A stretch of 64,000 bases of DNA from Cunninghamella blakesleeana (taxonomy: Eukaryota > Mucoromycota > Mucoromycetes > Mucorales > Cunninghamellaceae), in NCBI GenBank assembly GCA_017871115.1, contig JAFCIZ010000001.1:1965501-2029500 (forward strand). The letters are read 5' to 3'. Of the stretch, positions 49,189 through 64,000 are shown piece by piece. The position numbers and the translations under genes were made by a program. The notes beneath the pieces are model-generated. The model ran no database searches, had not been told where the DNA came from, and saw nothing but the letters and a program-made list of their open reading frames with translations. How positions within the stretch are numbered: the stretch's first letter is position 1; each line of letters opens with the position of its first letter.

Positions 49189-50119
49189 TTATTGTTGACC
49201 ATTCACCTTAGATGGAGTCTAAAAAAAAAAAAAAAGATAAATAAATAATCCATGCATGAATATATGTATGTAAAAATTCTTTCCATCTAATTTATTATTT
49301 ACCATGACTTTAACAAATTCTTCATAATTGATTAATCCATCACCATCTACATCAGCAGCTTCAACCATTTCTCTTAATTCATCGGGAGTGATTGTTTCGC
49401 CTATTATTAATGTAATTATTAAAATTTATATTTATGTTAATAAAAAAATCTGTCCTTCTTCCCCACACATACACACATATATAGATAGATAGATATGATT
49501 ACCGAACTCTTTAATAGCCTTTTCTAAATCTTCAGAAGAAACTAAACCATCTTTATCAGAATCAAGTTGTTGGAATAATTTTGTTGCGCCTTCTTCAGGA
49601 TTGGTTTCATATTGCTATATACAAATATATATATATATATATATAAAATGAATGAGATTTAAAAAAAAATGTGATTTTTTTTAAAAAAAATCTAAAACTT
49701 ACACGAGTCATCACAGCTAAAAAATCATCGAAATCTAATTTTCCATTTCCTTTTGAACTAGCAGCAGCAATCTATAGAAAATATGTGTATAAATGGTACA
49801 TTGTTTATTTATTTGTATGTTTATGGTCATATTAAAAGAATGAATGATGATAATGATGATTTTTTACCTGACGATTTAATTCTTCTTCGGTAACTTCAAC
49901 TTTAGCTTTACGATAAATTTCTGCTAAAGTAGAAGCGTTTAAACCATGGCCGTGAGTATAAGAATCATAAAATTGTCTAATTTGATTTACTTCAGCGTCG
50001 GTTAAAGTAGAGCCAGTCTATTACAAATATGTTTATTCAAATTTATATAAGGAATATGTATTTCTTTAAGCTTATTTTTTATTTTTAAGGTTAAGTATAA
50101 AAAGTTGTTTATTTACCAT
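49189..50119 (-). CDS. Calmodulin-like EF-hand protein
   Basis: Six exons: 50117-50119, 49868-50017, 49703-49771, 49503-49614, 49303-49400, 49189-49218; 153 aa. The first exon is only the ATG, followed directly by gtaaat. Four EF-hand units are present. The first two ([20 protein letters not shown] and [17 protein letters not shown]) lack most Ca2+ ligands. The third ([12 protein letters not shown]) is close to canonical and the fourth ([12 protein letters not shown]) is canonical. Four hands and about 150 residues fit calmodulin, but the N lobe has diverged, so this is a calmodulin-like protein or a myosin-light-chain-like one rather than classic calmodulin, which is nearly invariant. The tail TPSKVNGQQ is extra. 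Partner unknown. Confidence 0.85.
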
Positions 50120-52700
50120 TATTGTATATATATATATTAAAAAAAAAAAATATGAACAATAGAAAAAAAAGAAAAAAAAAAAGAGAAAGAGAGAAAGAGA
50201 AATTTAAAAAATGTTTTTATTTTATTTTTTTTTCCCGCGTTGATAATTTTTAAATAGGAGGAATATAGTATATCCCTTTTTTTCCCCTTTAAGAATATAA
50301 AATAGGTCGTGATCTTCTTTGTTTTCTATAACTCCTAAAATAATAATAAATAAAAAGGTTTGAAATACATCATTTTTTTTATAAAGCTATCACAAAGTTT
50401 TTATTTTTTGTTTTTTTATTAACCTATATCCTCCTACCTTATATTTATCTTTTCTTTCCCTTGCTTTCCCTCGCTTATAGTTTTTGTTTACTCTTCTCAT
50501 TTTACTCTTGTCTTCCATTCCTTTTCATTTTTCATTTTTCATTTATTTTTTTGATCCATTATCATCTTTATATATATGTTTTTGATGAAACTCTATTCTA
50601 GGTAACCATTGGATTGATGTAATACAATTCCCACACACACGTTATTGATTTTTGAGTTTTCTCATCATAATATGCCTTAAATCTTTTTTTTTTAAGAAAA
50701 CCCCGCTATTATTATTTTAATGCGTGTGTGTTCAATATTAATTTTTTATTTCCCTCCTTTCACTTTTTTATTTTGAATTTGATTTAAAAGTATATGGTTT
50801 TTTAAAATCGTAACAGACGAATAATCGTCATTGTTCTTTAAAATGTATGAACTTGTCTATACAAAGAATTATCGTTTGGTTATAAAAAAATGATCTTTAT
50901 TAAAATAAATAAACAATAGGTTATGTAAATGGTGATGATATATTTATTTATTTATTATTTTATCACTTGTATAATAAAAAAAGACAACCAAAAAAAGTAT
51001 AGGTCTTTAATTTTTAACTCCGTTTGATTTTTTCTATAATGTCTGGTCAATGTTATTGTTCTGATGTTTATGAGCTGATTTAATTTTTACATGACATGTT
51101 CAGCATCAACAAGCATATTATTTTCGGATGAAGGTGATGGATGTGTTTCTTTTCAATTCACTTTTAATTTCAAGCAGCCATCCAATTGATTAATGGCATT
51201 TATTTCTAAACAAAAAAAAAAAAAAAATAGTAATAATAGAGTAATAATACTATTAATCAGTTTTCTAAAATATATATATATATATATATATAGATGATGA
51301 TGATTATTACTATTGTTATATTATATATGCCTTTATATCATACTATTGAATTGATATTGATCTGAATTTGACGGTTTATCTCGATCTTCTTTGCATATTC
51401 TTTTAAGCATATAAATTGAAATTTTAAATATCTAATTCCATATCAATCCGGCTCAACACGAAAAAGTTGCTTTTTTACTCTAATACAAAAATTTTATACG
51501 ATATCATTTTGTATTTGAGAATAATCACTTTGAATTTGGCAAATGCCCATTGTCACTATTGTTATATCAAAAGCCGACTTTTTCCATACCCTGTAAGTTT
51601 TTCTTTAGCTTTATATAATTGTTAATAGTTATTTTAAGTAATATAAAAAGATAATAAATGAATAATGAACTTGTCAGAAAAAAAAATAGATTACAGTTTT
51701 TTTCTTATGACGGAACAAATTAAAAAATAAAAAAAATAAAAAAAGAGAAAGAGAAAAAAAGTAATCAAGTTTTTATTCTTTAAAATACTAAATAAATTTA
51801 GAGTCCGATTTTATGTTTTTTGGTGTAAAAATTTAAAAGAAATATAAAAATTATATTATTACTTAAAATAAGATACTATAAAAAAGTAGTTTACAAATTA
51901 AATTAAAATAAAATAAAAGAAGTAACTATTAGTTTTTGTTATTTTTAATAATTTTATAACTACTAAAGTCATACATTTGTAGTTTTTCAAATCTTCAGGA
52001 TCAGTTAGCCTAAAATTAAACTCGATTCAAATCTTTTATTGGACTTACTCTCTTTAGTTCTTACCATTTTAAAATGGAAATAAGAATATAAATATATAAT
52101 AACTTGAAAGAAAAAGAAAAAAGAAGATAACGAAAGAATTCATTTTTAATTTTTTTTTTGTTTCATTGACTTTTAATAACTGATCTGAATTTTAGTATTT
52201 GGCATGAATGTATATTTTTCATGCGTGTACGATGAGAAGAATTAAAAGTCCATTTAAAAAAAGTATTCGTAATATGGCTCATTATAGATAGTGAATAAGT
52301 AAATAAAATACTTGTTTAAATAATGCGTTTTATTTTTTTTTACTAGTACTCCCTTTCGAATTAATAATCAACTATGTCTAGCTTCCATTTTCTTTTAATA
52401 TAAGATTTGCTAACATTTTTTTCTGGTAGATATAGTAATTATTGGTTCGATGTATGTATATATATATATATTTTTGATTATCAATCCTGCCATTGTAAAA
52501 TTTTTGCCTACTTTTCTTAATTAGTATTACTTTGCATAATAAAAATAAACTCTATTTCTTCTTTTTTTTTATTGCTACATATTATATTGTATGATTATAG
52601 TTATTCTTTATTTTTTTTTTAAAAAAAAAAAAAAAAACATTATTTTATTACTGCTTGCTATTCAAGCGAGAAAAAAAAAAAAAAAAGCCACTTTAAACCC
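50120..52700. other. Long intergenic region between the calmodulin-like gene and RPB1
   Basis: About 2.6 kb, mostly A/T. The stretch 51150-52020 is more mixed and may contain a small or broken gene on the minus strand, listed separately. AACTCCG with following T is at 51016. T-run/A-run junction at about 52612-52637. Confidence 0.4.
51153..51590 (-). pseudogene. Possible cryptic or decayed multi-exon gene
   Basis: Three minus-strand segments join in frame at GT-AG sites: 51500-51590, 51344-51431 and 51153-51205. They give WKKSAFDITIVTMGICQIQS, then IYMLKRICKEDRDKPSNS and finally INAINQLDGCLKLKVN followed by TGA. The composition (Gly, Asp, Pro, Cys) is less AT-driven than in flanking sequence. 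The 5' part was not found; a further open piece LTDPEDLKNYKCMTLVVIKL lies near 51955-52014. It matches no family I know. In AT-rich DNA short open segments with splice-like sites arise by chance, so this is tentative. Confidence 0.28.
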
Positions 52701-59501
<6,801 letters not shown>

Positions 59502-60347
59502 CTTTTTATTTATTTATTTATATGTATAGATGTATATATATATATATTGTAAGTGATGGTTGATTTTTATGGTTATTAATTATTATTCAAAAATATATAA
59601 CTTTTTTTTTATTCTTTTTTATTTTTCGTTGTTGTTTTGTTGTTTTTATTTATATATTGATGATTGATTTTAAAGTTGTCCCCGATCCAATATCTTCTTT
59701 TTTTAAAAAAGATTAAAAAAAAAAAAGAGAGAAATATATATATAACTTAATATATAATAAATAATCTTTCTTTTATTTCAAAATTATAAAAAATTTGAAT
59801 AAAAGAAAAATTATAAAATATAAAAAAGGATGGTTTAAAGGAAAGAGAGAGGAAAAAAAAAAAAAGAGCGCAGTGAGGAAATTTATAAACAAAAAGAACG
59901 TCATGTTAATATTATGAACTCCGCCGTTTTTTTGGTTCACACTGTCTTTTATAAAATAAAAATATATTATAATACTATAAAAATATTAATAATATCGTAG
60001 AAAATAAAATAAATAATATACATTATTTCTTTTTTATTTTTTAAAGAATAAAAAATAAAAAATAAAAATAATACAGCTGTGTTTTTAAGAGTACCCTAAT
60101 ATTGAACACCAATTTATAACTACATCATGACAGGAGCAGAGCATAAATGCGGAATCCAAATTCAGTGTAACGAAAAGTATTATATTTTTGACGAGTTGAA
60201 GATTATATTAACATACTAATAATTTTATATATTTATTAAATACTATCTACTATATATATATTTATCTATCTAAATTTTATACACCTTTATTTTGTTTTTC
60301 TTTTTCTTTTTTTTAATATGAATATCATATTTTTATTTGTTTTAAGT
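59502..60347. other. RPB1 upstream region and COQ2 3' flank
   Basis: About 850 bp. An AACTCCGCCG followed by a T-run lies near 59917, and purine-rich tracts around 59820-59870. It should hold the RPB1 promoter. No gene was seen. Confidence 0.45.
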
Positions 60348-61789
60348 TCAAGCCATAGAAGAAACAAGACCATCTACTACAATGCCCGACCATAAAATAC
60401 CACCAGTCCAGGTATTACTTTTAAATTTATTCCAACAATCAGCAGGGGAGTTATAATCAACAGTTTTTAATTGCCAAGTCAAATGAGCAGCTGTACCCAA
60501 CACACTAATAAGATAGAATGGAAGTCCTTGATCGTTCATATATCCGGCAAGAGCGGTCATGGCTACAAAAGTAGATGAAAACCCAGTCAGCCATGTATTT
60601 GTTTTATCACCAAAACGTAAAGCCGTTGATTTTACGCCGATTTTCTCATCATCTTTTTTATCTTGATGGGCATAAATTGTATCATAGACTAAGGTCCAAG
60701 CGACACCACCAGCGTATAATGGACCAGCAATTGATAAATCCAATCCATTAGTCATAGCAGACCAGCCTAATAATGCTCCCCAATTAAATGCTAATCCTAA
60801 AACGACTTGTGGCCAATACGTGATTCTTTTCATTAATGGATAAGTAATAACAAGTGATAAAGAAGAAGCACCTAATAAAATACTATGGTAATAAAATAAA
60901 ATGAAACAAAAGTAGATGGAAATATTAATATTTATATATTTACATGTTTTTTTTTTCATTGATTTTCTTTATTTTAATTTTTTTTTTTTTTTTTACCTTT
61001 ACCTATAATTATTTAATTGAGTTAAAACAGCTAAACCAACAGTTAATTGACCAGCAAGAAAAGCAATAGCTTGTTTTGGTGTCACGACTCCAGAAGCAAT
61101 AGGTCTTACTTTAGTACGTTCTACTTTATCGTCAATATCACGATCCCATAAATCATTAATAGTACATCCAGCCCCGCGCATGGTAATAGCCCCTACACCA
61201 AATAAAGTTAACATAGCAATGGTTGAAGATAAAGGTGCTTGCGTATGAAAAGCTGCCATACTAATACTCCAAGCTAAATAAAATGAAAAGAAAGAAAGTT
61301 TTATTTTATATAGTTACCATTTTTATTTAATTTTATTTAATTTTACTGTTATTCTTATTATCATTATTGTTATTAATATTATTATTTACCACAAGGCCAA
61401 TAAAGTAGCCATGTGCCAATAGGTTTATCAACTCTTGTTAAAAATGCATAAGGGCGCCATGAAGGTGGAAGACGATCAATAAAATTATTATATTGTATAG
61501 TAGTAGTAGTGGTTGTGGTGATATCTTTATCATTATTATCATTAGATATGTTTTTTTGGGAAGGTGTGGTAATACCATGGTGCTGTTGCTGTATCCAAGA
61601 AAAGATTGGTTTTTTGTATTCTATTATTTTTGGACGCTTTTTTAAAAAAGTTGAAGTGAAAGTATGATATTGATAGAGTTTAGTAGCTATATTATGATTT
61701 GGTTTACTGGTTGAAAAATAAGTGCGTTGAATATGAATAGATATCATATTCATTCTTAAACGCGAATGAATCTGACAAGCTAAAGTCAT
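60348..61789 (-). CDS. COQ2: 4-hydroxybenzoate polyprenyltransferase, mitochondrial (Coq2)
   Basis: Three exons, 61390-61789, 61003-61273, 60348-60882; 401 aa. Coq2 attaches the polyprenyl tail to 4-hydroxybenzoate in ubiquinone synthesis at the inner mitochondrial membrane. The N terminus ([20 protein letters not shown], then [10 protein letters not shown]) is a typical matrix targeting signal. UbiA-family motifs are [15 protein letters not shown] (first Asp-rich site) and [12 protein letters not shown] (second). Multiple hydrophobic helices cover the rest. A Met further upstream at 61897 would add a poly-Leu stretch and is unlikely. The phase-2 join AG plus T gives LNNYSILLGAS. It shares a 230 bp divergent promoter with ERG28. 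Confidence 0.94.
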
Positions 61790-62019
61790 ATTATTAATAT
61801 TTTTATTTTGTAGTAACAATAATAATAATAATAATAATAATAAAATAAAAATAGAGGAAGAAAAGAGAAAGGGGAATAAATATTTTTTTTCAAACAAATT
61901 TTTTTAGAACACGGGTCGGAATTGAAATTAGGATTTTCCAAATAAATAAATTTAAAAAAGCTTATTGATATTTTATTTCCACTCTTTCGTTTTATTTTAT
62001 CATCATTAAAATAAAAACT
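61790..62019. promoter_or_regulatory. Bidirectional promoter COQ2 / ERG28
   Basis: Only 230 bp separate the two divergent start codons. An AAT repeat lies next to COQ2, a T-run and CGGGTCGGAATTGAAATTAG (61913-61932) in the middle, and a T-rich leader before ERG28. Both genes serve isoprenoid-derived lipids, ubiquinone and sterols. Confidence 0.6.
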
Positions 62020-62196
62020 ATGGAAGTTATCACTTCAACTGTAGCAGATATTTTTTCTACTTTACCTGATGGTTACCTTCCTAGATGGTTATTATTTACA
62101 TCTGCTTTAGGTATTTTTAATACTATTCAAAACTTTTGTACTGATTCTTTAACAAAACGTGTTTATGCTGGCAAACCAGAACAAGGTAAAAATAAA

Positions 62197-62245
<49 letters not shown>

Positions 62246-62810
62246 GGAAAGAAATGAAGAAAAAGAAGGGAATAATTATTAATATAAACATATATATATA
62301 TATATACTATAGTAACGCCTTTAAGTGCTAGATTATTTGCCACTTGGACATGGTCGGTTAGTATGATTCGTATCTATGCAGCATTTCATCTTCAACATCG
62401 ATTGTAATGTGATATAACTTTATATAATATGATATAAAATATATATATAGGAAATAGTTTATTTTGTTCTTGATTATTTATATTACATTTATTTTTCATA
62501 TTTTTTCTTTTTAGTATGTATGACCTTGGTATTTGGACTTATGTTATTGCTTTAACTCATTATACTGGTGAGTTATTGGTATTTAAAGGATGCAAATTTA
62601 ATGGGCCTTATTTATCACCTTTATGTGTAGCAGGTAAAATAAATTAATAAATAATACTTTAGAAAAAAAAGAGAAGGGGAATAAAAGGGAATGGTAATAG
62701 TAATAGTTATATTTTATTCATTATTTTTTATATTTATGTTTTACTTGCGTATAGTCACATCTTTGATTTGGTTAACTCAAGCAAGAGAGAGTTATATTAA
62801 ATACTACTAG
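62020..62810 (+). CDS. ERG28: Ergosterol biosynthesis scaffold protein Erg28
   Basis: Four exons, 62020-62185, 62313-62403, 62515-62633, 62755-62810; 143 aa, the family size. Erg28 is a small ER membrane protein that holds together the C4-demethylase enzymes (Erg25, Erg26, Erg27) in sterol synthesis. Typical segments: LPRWLLFTSALGIFNTIQNF, TKRVYAGKPEQVTPLSARLF, TWTWSVSMIRIYAAFHL, MYDLGIWTYVIALTHY and GELLVFKGCKF. Three or four hydrophobic helices. The join TT plus T gives HLQHRFMYDLG, as family alignment needs. Divergent from COQ2. Confidence 0.93.
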
Positions 62811-62811
62811 A

Positions 62812-62849
<38 letters not shown>

Positions 62850-64000
62850 CACTAGATATAATTTATTTGGCAAACAATTAATGAATACGAATTACAATTA
62901 TAACTTAAATAGAAATAAAAGCAATAGTGTAGTCTAATATATAATTATAATATATATAAAAATAGAAGAGAAAAAAAAAAAAAAAGTGATTTACTAGTTT
63001 AATAAAAAATAGTATCAGAGAATAAATCAATAGATTCAGCTAAAAATATTCTTTAAAATATAGTTCATTATAACATTAATACAAAAAATTAGTTAGGTCA
63101 TTATTTGTAATATATAGCAACATCTTAACAATATCAATAGAGATAGATATATAATATATAAGACTTCGATGATAATTGAATTACTATAAATACATCATCA
63201 TTTTTATTAATCATTAAATGAACAGCAGCAAACACATTAATTTGCTTATATATTTGATAAAACTATTCGTCCTGGCTTTACAGATTTTGAATGGTCATTT
63301 TTATGTTATTTTTATTATTTTACATTTATCTCAATTTTATGCTAGATTACCCTTGTCAATATTTTTTGTCAGCTCATAGGTGAAAGCAAACATACATAGA
63401 GCAACTGATAATAGTAAACTAATCAATTTATTTTCTATGGAAATGATTATATTAATCTATTAAAGTGTCAAGTTAATCGATTTATTACCTATCGATGCAA
63501 ACTAATACATTATATAAATATGAATCTTTAAAAAAACAGCCAATATTTATGATCATCTAATAAGAACTGCTATATATTATATAAAAGGTGCTTTGTTGGC
63601 TATAAGTTAAAATATCAGATCAGTTTACTTGCATGTCCTGCAGCTAAATGAGCATATAGTTTGGATATATTTAGGTTTTTAAATATATTGGCATATAATT
63701 GTGTGGTTTAAAGTTTTACTTAAATTTACAAGTCAATATGTTATACCTTGATTTATACCTAAGATCAATATATTTATGTTTTTCTTTAATTCTTTTTTTT
63801 TTTTAATCATCTTTTAATAAAATATATGAAAATCTACTCATGATTTAATTTTTTTGAGTATGAAATAATAAAAAATACTAAAAATGGAATCATTAGTTAT
63901 AAAAAATCATGCGTGCTGAATATCAAAAATAAAAAGGTAAAAAGTTTGCCTTGACTGCCATTATATGCAAAGCTCTTTAAGCTGATGTTTTTTATTATCA
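62811..64000. other. Terminal intergenic stretch
   Basis: About 1.2 kb downstream of ERG28. A (TA)n run lies at 62812-62847. The part at 63180-63720 is of mixed composition, but no frame or known element was found. Confidence 0.45.

Overview
The window is very AT-rich eukaryotic DNA. It carries about 23 protein-coding genes on both strands, mostly split by short introns (about 60-150 nt, nearly all GT-AG). Long T and A runs, (AT)n microsatellites and Asn/Ser/Thr-rich low-complexity coding stretches are common. Gene content is fungal: a DUF3425 bZIP-type regulator, an APSES regulator, a Zn2Cys6 regulator, ERG28, ATP-dependent PEPCK and a Kre9-like wall protein. VMP1 and TBCK, which yeasts such as S. 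cerevisiae lack, together with the base composition, point to an early-diverging fungus, probably Mucoromycota. That placement is inference. No tRNA, rRNA, CRISPR array, intact transposon or virus was seen.

Layout, left to right. 1-7.3 kb: the 3' end of a DUF3425 regulator gene, a 3 kb gene-poor stretch, a small secreted Kre9/Knh1-like protein and a large F-box protein. 7.6-14.3 kb: the mitochondrial i-AAA protease YME1, a second F-box protein and splicing factor SYF2. 14.5-21.5 kb (minus): TBCK (pseudokinase-TBC-rhodanese) and the autophagy/ER scramblase VMP1. 22-30.7 kb (plus): a coiled-coil protein, an alcohol O-acetyltransferase-like enzyme, a ZnF-UBP protein, an Air1/Air2-type zinc-knuckle protein and an unrecognised PPxY protein. 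31-39.8 kb (minus): an IRC3-like mitochondrial helicase, a UBL-BAG cochaperone and a Zn2Cys6 transcription factor with an apparent frameshift. 41.6 kb: an intact 45-codon gene. 43.9-50.1 kb: a StuA/Efg1-like APSES factor, PEP carboxykinase and a calmodulin-like protein. 52.7-59.5 kb (minus): RPB1, the largest RNA polymerase II subunit. 60.3-62.8 kb: COQ2 and ERG28, divergent from a 230 bp shared promoter.

Gene neighbours do not form one pathway, as is usual in fungi. Several share themes: mitochondria (YME1, IRC3, COQ2, perhaps the 45-aa protein), RNA production and processing (RPB1, SYF2, the Air-like protein) and membrane traffic (TBCK, VMP1).

The most unusual feature is the RPB1 C-terminal domain. 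It is split over six short exons. The internal ones are exact multiples of 21 nt, all junctions are phase 2, and five of the introns are recognisable copies of one another. The CTD therefore seems to have grown by duplication of whole exon-intron units, so skipping an exon would preserve the heptad frame. Its 17 heptads all read YSPSSPS, with Ser in place of Thr4. The Air-like gene shows a comparable pattern: three zinc knuckles are cut by phase-0 introns at the same position. Exon joins were inferred by eye from reading frame, GT/AG sites and family similarity; none has been checked against transcripts.
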